Positions 21,080 to 29,038 of a DNA stretch of 30,947 nt are shown here, piece after piece. Under the pieces are notes generated by a model. It was not told the DNA's origin, did no database searches, and saw nothing but the letters and a program-made list of their open reading frames with translations. A program made the translations under genes and the position numbers. Every line of letters begins with the position of its first letter. Position 1 is the first letter of the stretch. The stretch comes from a virus. Where the stretch lies: the IMG/VR virus record IMGVR_UViG_3300035010_000020, positions 1 to 30,947 of that record; one strand, written 5' to 3'.

Positions 21080-22308
21080 TGGGAAAATTTCAAGCAATTA
21101 AAGTCAAGCAAATAAACGGCGGGCTTGGAAGGACCGCACCCGCTACAGATGACGTTTCTCTATTGGTGGTATCCATGAGCATTGCCGGATCTACTCTTGT
21201 TTATGGCCAGGCTAAAAAACTACTGGAAACGAAAGATGCGGAAGTGTTGGGCTTAACTGAAGCAACCGATGCTAATAATAAAACCCTGGCGTATCACCAT
21301 ATCTCTGAAAACTTCAGATTGGCACCGGAAAGTACTTTGTACATTCTACCGGTAGAAGCTAACAGTACAATTCAAAGCAAAATCCCTGTTGTGATTACAG
21401 CTTTGAAGAAAAACAGGGAAATTAAAGGTATTGCGTTTGCCGGATTTACAAACGATCTTTCCACGCTTCCGGGTGAAGTGGACGCCATTCAGACGGCTCT
21501 TGCATCAGAGGCATTGAATGAGGGGATTGACCTGGATTACATTATCCTCGAAGGAAGAGGGCCGGCGGAAGCTATAGCGCTGAATGATCTGGTTGATCTT
21601 TCCACGAAACAGGGGGCTAAAATTTCAGTAGTAATCGCCCAGGATAGAGATATTGCGGCACTTGATGCAACGTATTCAAAATACGCTTCTGTTGGTGCTT
21701 ATTTGGGTATGATTAATGTGAGAAACGTTGCTGAAAATATCGGGTCGGTGAACATCGAAAGAAAGCCATCCGGCAGCGAAGCAATTGACACGTATCCATT
21801 GACACATTCAGGACTTGGAAGATTTATTAACGTGGGAATTTCCACTGGTCAGAGTATAGAAGAGCTGACAAATGTACAGATCAAAGACCTAAGCGATAAA
21901 AAATACATTTTCGCCGCTCAGTATGAAGCTGAAGCTGATTATTATTTTAGCAATTCACCCACATGCGTATCGGCCGCCAGTGATTATTCTTACATCGAAA
22001 GGAACAGAACCTGGAATAAAGCAAAGCGACTTATCTCCAGAACCTTGCTTCCGAAAGTAAAATCGAAAGTGCCGAAAGATCCATCCACTGGGTTTGTGAA
22101 AACTACAACGATTTCAAACTGGGAAACCTTACTGGAAGCGGCTCTGGATCAGATGGTCAAAGCTGACGAAATCAGCGGTTATTCTTTATTCCTGGATCCG
22201 CAACAATATCCGGACGAAAGTATGCCATTTAAAATCCAGTGTTCCCTGGTTGCTCATGGTATTGTACATGAGTTTGAAGTATCACTGGGCTTAACAAACA
22301 GTATTTAA
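21079..22308 (+). CDS. Contractile tail sheath protein (Mu L-like)
   Basis: This 409-aa protein forms the sheath that contracts at infection. It is followed by the tube gene, the pattern of all myovirus-type tails. Visible sheath-like parts include GLGRTAPATDDVSLLVVSMS at the N-terminus, a long alpha/beta middle region with repeated domains, and a C-terminal part with ERNRTWNKAKRLISRTLLP and a final strand (FEVSLGLTNSI). Mu gpL is about 495 aa, so this is somewhat shorter. Confidence 0.82.
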   Translation: MGKFQAIKVKQINGGLGRTAPATDDVSLLVVSMSIAGSTLVYGQAKKLLETKDAEVLGLTEATDANNKTLAYHHISENFRLAPESTLYILPVEANSTIQSKIPVVITALKKNREIKGIAFAGFTNDLSTLPGEVDAIQTALASEALNEGIDLDYIILEGRGPAEAIALNDLVDLSTKQGAKISVVIAQDRDIAALDATYSKYASVGAYLGMINVRNVAENIGSVNIERKPSGSEAIDTYPLTHSGLGRFINVGISTGQSIEELTNVQIKDLSDKKYIFAAQYEAEADYYFSNSPTCVSAASDYSYIERNRTWNKAKRLISRTLLPKVKSKVPKDPSTGFVKTTTISNWETLLEAALDQMVKADEISGYSLFLDPQQYPDESMPFKIQCSLVAHGIVHEFEVSLGLTNSI

Positions 22309-22312
22309 AATA

Positions 22313-22750
22313 ATGAGAGCAGGAAGTATTATTAATTCCCTGGGAAAATTACAGGGTTGGAATAACATCACGACAAACTTATTTGCTCATGATGTAGTAG
22401 GAATCACCGAACTGGCGTATGACGATACAACCAAAAAGGAAAATGTATACGCCGCGGGCCAATACATGGTGGGAAGATCAGAAGGAAACTACGAAGCGAA
22501 GGCTTCAGTTACCTTGCTGAAGGAAGAAGTTGACGCAATCCTGGATACGTTGCCACCAGGAACACGCCTTCAGGATATTGAACCATCTGATATCGTGGTT
22601 CAGTTTGCAATGAAAACCGGAAAGATCAGAAAAGATATCATCCGTAACGTGGAATTTACCGGTAATTCAATTGACGTCAAACAAGGAGACGGATCAATGG
22701 CAATAAAACTGGAGCTTATTGTTTCGCATATCGACTGGAATGTCCGATAA
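22313..22750 (+). CDS. Tail tube protein (Mu M-like)
   Basis: This 145-aa protein follows the sheath gene after 4 nt. It is beta-rich, with DVVGITELAYDD, YEAKASVTLLKEEVDAI, a helix (DIEPSDIVVQFAMK), and a final EFTGNSIDVKQGDGSMAIKL stretch, typical of small tail tube subunits. Size and position match Mu gpM (about 118 aa) and relatives. Confidence 0.75.
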   Translation: MRAGSIINSLGKLQGWNNITTNLFAHDVVGITELAYDDTTKKENVYAAGQYMVGRSEGNYEAKASVTLLKEEVDAILDTLPPGTRLQDIEPSDIVVQFAMKTGKIRKDIIRNVEFTGNSIDVKQGDGSMAIKLELIVSHIDWNVR

Positions 22751-22782
22751 AATTTTTATTAACCTTTAAACACTATTTAAAC

Positions 22783-23217
22783 GTGGATACAAACGTAAAA
22801 ACTGAAACTACACAAATGGTCGAAACCAATGACCAGGAAAATACAATCATAGAGAAAACACAGAAAGAACTTATCAATGATCTGTACTATGAATCCGATG
22901 ATTTCGGACGCTTTTCTGAAGAAGAAGTAAAAGCCTTCAGGTTGAAGCACGGAAAGAGACTGAGATATTTGAAGGTTGTGACGCCAGACGGCGAATCTGA
23001 ATTTATTATTAAAAAGCCCAGTCGCGCCACTTCCAGTGCTGTACGTGAGGCAATTGATAAAAATGATGAAGACCTGGCTCAAACCATTATGCTTGCAAAT
23101 TGCGTGGTTGAAGGTGATATTCAGGATATCGAAGAAGATGCCGTGGTCTTCACCAAAGTGACCACTTTCATCACTTCGATGGTAAAAGAAGCAGAACTGG
23201 AGGCAAAAAAGCTATAG
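22783..23217 (+). CDS. Tail assembly chaperone, short form (gpG/Mu gp41-like)
   Basis: This 144-aa acidic protein lies between the tube and tape measure genes, where tail assembly chaperones are found. Frame and spacing support the GTG start at 22783; an ATG at 22816 would drop 11 residues. DLAQTIMLANCVVEGDIQDI and VFTKVTTFITSMVKEAELEA are like chaperone cores. The stop at 23215-23217 lies two codons after a slippery heptamer, so a fraction of ribosomes should make the fusion described separately. Confidence 0.75.
   Translation: MDTNVKTETTQMVETNDQENTIIEKTQKELINDLYYESDDFGRFSEEEVKAFRLKHGKRLRYLKVVTPDGESEFIIKKPSRATSSAVREAIDKNDEDLAQTIMLANCVVEGDIQDIEEDAVVFTKVTTFITSMVKEAELEAKKL
23205..23211 (+). 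promoter_or_regulatory. Programmed -1 frameshift site (A AAA AAG)
   Basis: In the chaperone frame the codons are GCA AAA AAG, giving A AAA AAG, the most efficient bacterial -1 slippery heptamer. A short hairpin, ATCGA (23229-23233) with TCGAT (23239-23243), lies 17 nt downstream. The -1 frame stays open to 23474. Confidence 0.8.
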
Positions 23218-23474
23218 ACGCCTCACGTATCGAAATTCTCGATGACGATGAAGGCAACCCTATTCTGGGGATTGATTCAATAAGAAAAGCAAATGCTATT
23301 ATTCGCATTACGTACGGGCTTGATCCTGATACGCTGAGTGACGAAGAGTTTGGCCGCCTGGTCAATGATTATGCATTTGTAAAGCGCTTTGATAGTGAAA
23401 TCTATAAGATCAACATGCAGAACGCCCTTACCGAAGTCCTTAATGAACTATTCCCGGAACAGGTTTCAAAATAA
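23211..23474 (+). CDS. Frameshifted C-terminal part of tail assembly chaperone fusion (GT/Mu gp41-42 type)
   Basis: After a -1 shift at 23205-23211 translation continues AIDASRIEILDDDEGN and ends LFPEQVSK with TAA at 23472-23474. The fusion would be about 230 aa (143 from the upstream frame and 87 from this one). This frame has no good start of its own near the beginning, which supports production only by frameshifting. Tail chaperone fusions bind tape measure and tube proteins during tail assembly, and lambda G/GT and Mu show the same arrangement. Confidence 0.8.
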   Translation, partial: AIDASRIEILDDDEGNPILGIDSIRKANAIIRITYGLDPDTLSDEEFGRLVNDYAFVKRFDSEIYKINMQNALTEVLNELFPEQVSK

Positions 23475-23495
23475 CTAATAACCATAAACTATAAA

Positions 23496-23512
23496 AGCAG
23501 CTTCAGGCTGCT
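23496..23512 (+). repeat. Hairpin before the tape measure gene
   Basis: AGCAGC (23496-23501), loop TTCAG, GCTGCT (23507-23512) form a perfect 6-bp stem in the 54-nt gap between the chaperone fusion and the tape measure start. No T run follows, so it is not a terminator; processing or translation control is possible. Confidence 0.5.
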
Positions 23513-23528
23513 ATGATAAAACAAAGTA

Positions 23529-25853
23529 ATGAGTACGGCAACTACAACCTGGGTCTTAAAACTTTCGGAAAATATTATTCCGAAGTTTAAATCCGTTGGC
23601 CAGGAAGGAAAAAGTGCCGGTGACAAAATCGATGATTCTTTTGACAAAGCAGGGAAAAAGATCGATGAAACGAAGAAAAAAACGGACAAACTAAAGAGAT
23701 CCTTAGATGATGTAAATGCTATAAAATGGGGGTCTGTCTCTGAAGGGATTGACAGGATCACGAACCGTCTTTCAGAAATGAAAGAACCAGGAGCTGCCTT
23801 TGATGAGCAAATGCACGAACTCAAAGGACTTACCGGCGCCACGGATGAACAGATGTCAAAGATGAGCGAAAGCGCCCGTGATCTTGCCCTGGAGTTCGGC
23901 GGCAATGGTGCCTCACAGTTGGGAGCTTATCAGGGGATCCTGGGAAAACTGGGGCCTGAGATTGCTGAAAACGACAAAGCCCTGGCTAAGATGGGCCGAA
24001 ATGTCGCAGTCTTATCGAAAACCATGAAAAACGATGTTTCAGGCGCACAGGAAGCTTTGACCAACTCCATGATTCAATTCAAAACGGATCTTTCCGATCC
24101 GATGAAAGCGGCGGAAGAAATGGACCGAATGATGAATGTTATGGTTGCTTCAGCAAAGGCGGGTTCCGTGGAGGTTCCGGATATCTCAAAAGCGCTCTCT
24201 GAAGCCGGCGGTGTTGCCAAAATGAGTAATATGACTTTTGAGGAAACTAACGCTTTAATTCAGGGAATGGCCAAAGGTGGTGTGGAGGTTGGTAAACTTG
24301 GAGTTTCAGCCCGTAATGCGATCTTAAAGATGGCTGCACCGGCAACGCTCAGCAATGATGCCTCTGAATACCTGAAGGCGTACGGCGTGGATATCAAAAA
24401 AATATCTGATACCACCATTCCATTTACAGACCGTCTGAAGGAACTTAATAAGGTAGGTCATGATATGAATGCATTAGCGCTTATATTCGGAACAGAAAAC
24501 GTACAGGGCGCCCAGGCGATGTTATCAACCATTCAGTATCAGGAAGATCTTACTAAACAGGTTACCGGTACGAAAGATGCCTATGAAATGGCCGCCGAAA
24601 ATATGGGAAACTGGAATGAGAGGATGAAGAGATGGTCCGCCCAGGTCGATGACTGGAAAACAAGCATATTTGATTCTATCGCACCGGTGATTTCGGTTAC
24701 AGAAGCAAGCGGCGAATTCCTGAAAGTTGGTGCTGACCTCGCTAATATTTATAATGGATTTGGTCCGGTGCTGAAAAATTTCGTCACATGGGTTAAAAAT
24801 GCAGGACTGGGACAAAAGTTTCTATCATTCTGGACCGGGGTTTCTACCATTGCGCAAAATCTTTGGAACAAAACGATGAACTGGGGGCCATTAAAAACAT
24901 TTGTTTCCTGGCTTAAAAATACTGCGCTCGCTCAAAAACTTGTAAGTGCCTGGACCGGAATAGCAACGGCAGCTCAGTGGCTTTGGAATGCAGCCATGAC
25001 AGCCAATCCCATCGGGCTTATTGTTGTAGGCGTTGCTGCTTTAATCGGTTTCGTGGCATTGGCAATTAAATATTGGGATGATTGGGGTGCTACATTGGTT
25101 ATGTTCATGGGACCAATCGGCCTTATAATATCTGCTTTTAAGAATGTTTATGACCACTGGGATAGCATTAAAAAGGCCTTCCAAACTGACGGGATTATCG
25201 GAGGTTTAAAACGGCTTGGTCAGGTTTTACTGGATGTTTTGCTCAAACCAATACAGCAGATTGCCGGATGGATGGATTCTATTTTCGGAACCGACCTGGA
25301 AGCCGGCATGATGAAAATGCGCGGCAAAATGGATCTGCTTAACGATGAAGAGAAAAAAGACCTTGTGGCCAGGGATAACAAAGACATCGCAAAAGCGCTG
25401 AAAAGCGGTGGTCTGGTTATGTACAACGGGAAAGCCGTTCTTCCATCGACAAAAGCGAAATACGAGAAGCAGGATATTGATAAAGCCTTAAAGGATGGAA
25501 AACTGGTCATGTATAATGGTAAGGCTGTTCTTCCTGCAACAAAAGCAGCTGCTGAGAAAAGAGCAGCAGACGAAAAAAAGAAAGAGAAAACACCAAAAAT
25601 CCTTTCACCTGACAGTGTTCTGGGGGGCGATAAGGATAAGAAGAAAAAAGGTAAAAAGAAAAAGGGCGAAAAGGGTGACGGTGAAACATCCGTAAACGAA
25701 AATGGAGCCGGTGTAAAAACAATAAACGTAACGGTTAACATGCATAATCATTTTAGTATTGATAAAAGTTACGGGAGCATGGAACGGGCTGCGAATACTG
25801 TAATCTCAAAAATTAATGACCGCCTCCGTGATGGTATGGTGGCACTGGATTGA
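23529..25853 (+). CDS. Tail tape measure protein
   Basis: This 774-aa protein sets tail length and helps DNA exit. It is long, helical and Ala/Lys/Met-rich, with a TP901-type region (FDEQMHELKGLTGATDEQMS; about 98-117), hydrophobic segments near residues 495-525 (IGLIVVGVAALIGFVALAI), and a low-complexity Lys-rich end (DKDKKKKGKKKKGEKGDG) followed by a C-terminal beta-like tip. At about 1.5 A per residue, a tail near 115 nm is expected. It lies between the chaperones and the baseplate genes as in Mu. Confidence 0.88.
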   Translation: MSTATTTWVLKLSENIIPKFKSVGQEGKSAGDKIDDSFDKAGKKIDETKKKTDKLKRSLDDVNAIKWGSVSEGIDRITNRLSEMKEPGAAFDEQMHELKGLTGATDEQMSKMSESARDLALEFGGNGASQLGAYQGILGKLGPEIAENDKALAKMGRNVAVLSKTMKNDVSGAQEALTNSMIQFKTDLSDPMKAAEEMDRMMNVMVASAKAGSVEVPDISKALSEAGGVAKMSNMTFEETNALIQGMAKGGVEVGKLGVSARNAILKMAAPATLSNDASEYLKAYGVDIKKISDTTIPFTDRLKELNKVGHDMNALALIFGTENVQGAQAMLSTIQYQEDLTKQVTGTKDAYEMAAENMGNWNERMKRWSAQVDDWKTSIFDSIAPVISVTEASGEFLKVGADLANIYNGFGPVLKNFVTWVKNAGLGQKFLSFWTGVSTIAQNLWNKTMNWGPLKTFVSWLKNTALAQKLVSAWTGIATAAQWLWNAAMTANPIGLIVVGVAALIGFVALAIKYWDDWGATLVMFMGPIGLIISAFKNVYDHWDSIKKAFQTDGIIGGLKRLGQVLLDVLLKPIQQIAGWMDSIFGTDLEAGMMKMRGKMDLLNDEEKKDLVARDNKDIAKALKSGGLVMYNGKAVLPSTKAKYEKQDIDKALKDGKLVMYNGKAVLPATKAAAEKRAADEKKKEKTPKILSPDSVLGGDKDKKKKGKKKKGEKGDGETSVNENGAGVKTINVTVNMHNHFSIDKSYGSMERAANTVISKINDRLRDGMVALD
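25379..25550 (+). repeat. Internal repeat in the tape measure gene
   Basis: Two copies of about 31 codons each encode DIAKALKSGGLVMYNGKAVL and DIDKALKDGKLVMYNGKAVL, each followed by PxTKA. DNA identity is clearly lower than protein identity, so the duplication is old and kept under selection. Confidence 0.7.
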
Positions 25854-25854
25854 T

Positions 25855-26127
25855 ATGAAAGATATTTTACTCAATGAAAATAATGAACCAATGATTATAG
25901 GAGGTGACTTCAGAACCGGGAAAAGTGAGCTTCAGGAAGTAGCTATCATTTTACAGTTACGACAAGGAGAATTAAAGAGTGATCCGATTCTGGGTGTAAA
26001 TCTCCAACACTTTATCAAAAGTAAAGAGAACCGGACGGCAATTGAACGGAAAATTAGGATTCAATTACAGCGAGACGGTAAGAGGTATGAGGATATTGTG
26101 AACAACATAAAATATAATAATGGATAG
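25855..26127 (+). CDS. Baseplate wedge protein, gp25/W-like
   Basis: This 90-aa protein has GDFRTGKSELQEVAIILQLR, then KSDPILGVNLQHFIKSKEN and RKIRIQLQRDGKRYEDIV, a good fit to T4 gp25/P2 gpW-type wedge proteins (LLLTxxGExxxxPxLG-type core). I chose ATG 25855, 1 nt after the tape measure stop; a longer frame from 25816 would overlap it. It overlaps the next gene by 8 nt. Confidence 0.6.
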   Translation: MKDILLNENNEPMIIGGDFRTGKSELQEVAIILQLRQGELKSDPILGVNLQHFIKSKENRTAIERKIRIQLQRDGKRYEDIVNNIKYNNG

Positions 26128-26752
26128 ACGTATTGAGATCGCAGAGCTTTTTAAGCTTGCTTTTGGAGTAAGCAGCCCCGTTTATCTTACGGTTCCAATT
26201 GGAAAGCAAAGACAGCCGGAAATACAGTATTCTGGAATAGGTATTAAAGAAGCAGAACTTCCGGAAGCTGAGCGTTTGAGTAGATTCGGAACTCCTATTG
26301 TTTTTCCATTGAAATTCAGGGGCGGACTTTACCAACATTTTGATGAAAAAGGCAGAATTGTGAAACGAAAAGTTGATGACTTTTGGTTTCCGCCGGCGAC
26401 AATGGTTGACTTTAGCCAGTCGAAAAATATTACAAGGACTGATATTTTGGGTGGTAACGGTACAGTTAAGGAAATATTCGGGTTTGAAGACTGGAGTATC
26501 CGTATTAGAACCTTATGTATTACTGATGAGATGTCAGCGCGCGAATATGAGCAAAAGATCGTCCAGTGGTCGAGAGCAGTGGACTCGATTCAAGTCGAAA
26601 GTGATTTGTTTAATTGGAAAGAAATCTATCATTTAGTTATTGATGATATTGATATTAAAAGCATTGAAGGTAGCCCAAATGTTATCCCGATTGAGTTGCA
26701 ATGTTCCAGTGATGAGCCTTTTGAATTAATTTTCAAAACCCCTCAAAAATGA
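26120..26752 (+). CDS. Baseplate/tail protein, DUF6046-like
   Basis: This 210-aa protein begins MDRRIEIAELFKLAFGVSSP and has FGTPIVFPLKFRGG, then FWFPPATMVDFSQSKNITRT and FGFEDWSIRIRTLCI. This combination resembles DUF6046 proteins seen in Bacteroidota phage tail operons. It sits in the place of Mu gp43 (N), between tape measure and hub. A role as peripheral hub or DNA-circularisation-type adaptor is inferred. It overlaps both neighbours, so translation should be coupled. Confidence 0.5.
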   Translation: MDRRIEIAELFKLAFGVSSPVYLTVPIGKQRQPEIQYSGIGIKEAELPEAERLSRFGTPIVFPLKFRGGLYQHFDEKGRIVKRKVDDFWFPPATMVDFSQSKNITRTDILGGNGTVKEIFGFEDWSIRIRTLCITDEMSAREYEQKIVQWSRAVDSIQVESDLFNWKEIYHLVIDDIDIKSIEGSPNVIPIELQCSSDEPFELIFKTPQK

Positions 26753-27708
26753 CCTTGACACAATGTGCAGAAATAATATTTAATCCTGGTACTTCAGAAG
26801 AGTTCTCCATTTTTAAAATTAATAGTGTAGAACTTGAAAAAAGTTGGAAAATGCTCACAGCAACCGCACAAATAACATTGCCCCGTAATACAAAAGACTT
26901 TGATCGCTTAAAGGTTAATGAAGTCTTTAAACGGGACACAAAATGTATAATTCGCCTGGGTTACGATCAAATATTAATTGAAGAATTCAGTGGCTATATA
27001 TCTCAGGTTTCAGCGGATTTTCCAATTAAAATAAAGCTGGAAGATGATATGAGGATGTTGAGGCGTATTCCGGTGAACTTTTCAGCTAAAACTGTAGGCT
27101 TAAAGGAGTTTATTTCTAAGTACGTTACAAAGTATCCGATTGATATTGATGCTGATATTCAACTTGGGGCCGTTAGATTTAGCAAAACGACTTTAGGGGA
27201 AGTATTTGATAAGCTGCAAAAAGATATGAGTATTTACAGTTTTATCCGGAACGGAAAACTGACCATAGCAAAACCGTTCTCAGATATTGAAAAGGTTCAT
27301 CATTTTGATTTAGAAAGGAACTGTGTAGATAATAATCTTAATTATTTAAGTAGGGAAGAAAGATTAATCAAAATCGTAGGAAAATCAATATTTGGAAAAG
27401 GAAAGAAACTGGAGTTTGAATTTGGTGACGATGATCCAAAGGAAACGTTAAACTGGCATTTTACTTTTCGTGAAAAAAAGGATTTGGAAGCTGCTGTAAA
27501 AAAAATGTACAACGATCGGAAAAAGGATGGCTTTGATGGCTCCTTCACCACTTTCGGTCTTGACAGTGTACAGCATGGAGAAAAGGTTTATCTGACAAGC
27601 ACTCAGTATCCAGACAGAACAGGCACATATTACATAGATCGGGTACAGAAAAGTTTTGGTAAAGATGGATATAGACAAAATATTGAATTAGGACAAAGAG
27701 CATACTAA
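26749..27708 (+). CDS. Baseplate hub protein (Mu gp44/P2 D-like)
   Basis: This 319-aa protein fits the late-control/hub family: N-terminal strands (FSIFKINSVELEKSWKMLTA; TAQITLPRN), GYISQVSADFPIKIKLED, VGLKEFISKYVTK, and a C-terminal YLTSTQYPDRTGTYYIDRV that is typical of the hub's last domain. Hubs form the trimer at the centre of the baseplate. It overlaps its neighbours by 4 and 1 nt. The order hub then spike is standard. Confidence 0.7.
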   Translation: MTLTQCAEIIFNPGTSEEFSIFKINSVELEKSWKMLTATAQITLPRNTKDFDRLKVNEVFKRDTKCIIRLGYDQILIEEFSGYISQVSADFPIKIKLEDDMRMLRRIPVNFSAKTVGLKEFISKYVTKYPIDIDADIQLGAVRFSKTTLGEVFDKLQKDMSIYSFIRNGKLTIAKPFSDIEKVHHFDLERNCVDNNLNYLSREERLIKIVGKSIFGKGKKLEFEFGDDDPKETLNWHFTFREKKDLEAAVKKMYNDRKKDGFDGSFTTFGLDSVQHGEKVYLTSTQYPDRTGTYYIDRVQKSFGKDGYRQNIELGQRAY

Positions 27709-28193
27709 TGAGCGCGGAAATAGATGAATTTGTAAACCTTTCCGGAAGGAAAAATAAAAAACAGCAAACACTGATCTTGCAATGGGCCAAAGTGACAGCC
27801 GTTGACTGGGAGAATAGAACTTGTGATGCAAAAGGGGTTGATGATGACCTTGAGTTCTTTGATATCTTAATTGGCGCCGGTTGCTTTGATCAGAAACCAA
27901 AGGTAGGTGCGCTCATCATTATCGGAATGCTGAACAATACGGAAACTACACCGGTTCTACTGAGTGCTGAAGAAATTGACAGACTGGAGATAAAAGCAGG
28001 AAATTGTGAATTAACTATTGATGACGGTTTCCTTATAAAAAAGGAAAATGAAACGCTAAAAAAATTAATGTCCGATTTTATCCAGGCTTGCAGGAATATG
28101 GTTTTTAAAACCAATTCCGGGATAACTATAGAGCTATTAACAGATCCTGAATTCCAACTGTTACAGAACCGATTTAATAACTTTTTAAAATAG
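27708..28193 (+). CDS. Baseplate spike/assembly protein (Mu gp45/P2 V-like)
   Basis: This 161-aa protein has an OB-fold-like front (WAKVTAVDWENRTCDAKGVD; KPKVGALIIIGMLNNTETTP) and a C-terminal beta-helical-looking repeat part (LEIKAGNCELTIDDGFLIKK). This is the layout of central spike proteins that puncture the outer membrane. Unusually it ends in a helical stretch rather than the metal-binding His tip of P2 V, so the membrane-piercing tip may be another protein. It overlaps the hub gene by 1 nt. Confidence 0.65.
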   Translation: MSAEIDEFVNLSGRKNKKQQTLILQWAKVTAVDWENRTCDAKGVDDDLEFFDILIGAGCFDQKPKVGALIIIGMLNNTETTPVLLSAEEIDRLEIKAGNCELTIDDGFLIKKENETLKKLMSDFIQACRNMVFKTNSGITIELLTDPEFQLLQNRFNNFLK

Positions 28194-28199
28194 TATTTA

Positions 28200-28403
28200 A
28201 TGCCAATAATTGAGGCCGCCGCAAAGGCAAAAATTAAACAGAAGTTGCTTTTAGCACGAAATAATACTACCGATGCTGATGAAGCATTAGATGCTTTGGT
28301 AGATGCCATATATGAAATTATAAAAGAACTAATAACAAATGCTACCGTCATTGGGGTATGTCCTTCAGGCGGTGGTCCCTTAACACAGGGGAAAATTACC
28401 TAA
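28200..28403 (+). CDS. Small tail-operon protein (67 aa), possible spike tip
   Basis: This small protein (MPIIEAAAKAKIKQKLLLAR...) is helical until a Gly/Pro-rich end, VCPSGGGPLTQGKIT. It lies 6 nt after the spike gene. The location and C-terminal Gly/Pro-rich tail are compatible with a spike-associated tip or chaperone, but I recognise no family. Confidence 0.45.
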   Translation: MPIIEAAAKAKIKQKLLLARNNTTDADEALDALVDAIYEIIKELITNATVIGVCPSGGGPLTQGKIT

Positions 28404-28405
28404 CC

Positions 28406-28747
28406 ATGAAACAAATTTTATTAGAGAATGCCGGAATATTACTATCAGCATTAGCCACAGGTTTTGGCGGTTGGTTTTTCGGTAGAAAGAAAGCTAAAGC
28501 TGAAGCTGAAGCTTCTCAGATCGAAAACGCTGAAAAACTTCTGGAGTATTACCGGAAATTAGCCGATGATCTGGGTGGGCGTCTTGAAAAAGCTATTGAA
28601 AAACTCCAACTGTCTGAAATTGAAAAACAGGAAGTGATTAAAAAGTTCAGTGATGCCACGGAAACCATTCATCAATTGGAAGAAAAAGTGGAAAAGCTTA
28701 CTGAAGAGTTAAGGAAGTATAAACAATTAAGTGGTAAAACTCAATGA
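28406..28747 (+). CDS. Membrane-anchored coiled-coil protein (113 aa)
   Basis: The N-terminus has one hydrophobic segment (LLENAGILLSALATGFGGWF; residues 5-24) followed by GRKKAKAEAEASQ and a long coiled coil to the end (LEEKVEKLTEELRKYKQL). An N-in/C-out or signal-anchor protein is expected. It could be an accessory lysis protein (holin-like or spanin-like) or a tail-associated protein; position inside the baseplate block makes this open. I chose ATG 28406 rather than an upstream frame start at 28358, which overlaps the previous gene. It overlaps the next start (ATGA). Confidence 0.5.
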   Translation: MKQILLENAGILLSALATGFGGWFFGRKKAKAEAEASQIENAEKLLEYYRKLADDLGGRLEKAIEKLQLSEIEKQEVIKKFSDATETIHQLEEKVEKLTEELRKYKQLSGKTQ

Positions 28748-29037
28748 AGATAACTGTTCTGAGAAATCAATCCTTTATGGATTTGGCACTACAACATACA
28801 GGTGATGTTCTCAATGCATTTGATATCGCAGCGGCAAACAATATGGCTGTATCAGATACGCCGATTTCCGGAACAGTCATCACCATTCCGGAAACAATTC
28901 AGAGAAATATCGACGTGCTGAATTATTATGCAGCCAATGGGATAAGGCCTGCAACTGGTGTTCACGATGAAACAGTGTTTGCTGAACATAAAGGAATAGG
29001 TACTATGAGAGTAGGCGGCACTTTAAAAGTAGATTAA
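28744..29037 (+). CDS. LysM-like tail protein (P2 X / Mu gp46-position)
   Basis: This 97-aa protein reads as a LysM-like unit: QSFMDLALQHTGDVLNAFDI, AAANNMAVSDTPISGTVITI and P-E at about residues 9-52, with the characteristic pairing of a repeated-use motif, N-terminal helix and final I-P. Such proteins join the hub to the tail tube or bind peptidoglycan. It overlaps the previous gene by 4 nt. Confidence 0.6.
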   Translation: MKITVLRNQSFMDLALQHTGDVLNAFDIAAANNMAVSDTPISGTVITIPETIQRNIDVLNYYAANGIRPATGVHDETVFAEHKGIGTMRVGGTLKVD

Positions 29038-29038
29038 A

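Noticed and set aside
23489-23905. 138-aa minus-strand frame over the tape measure start
   Set aside because: It is antisense to a confident gene, Ser-rich, with no supporting signals.
25220-25741. 173-aa minus-strand frame opposite the tape measure gene
   Set aside because: It is the shadow of a Lys/Glu-rich coding region, giving Ser/Phe/Pro-rich nonsense in an antisense frame.
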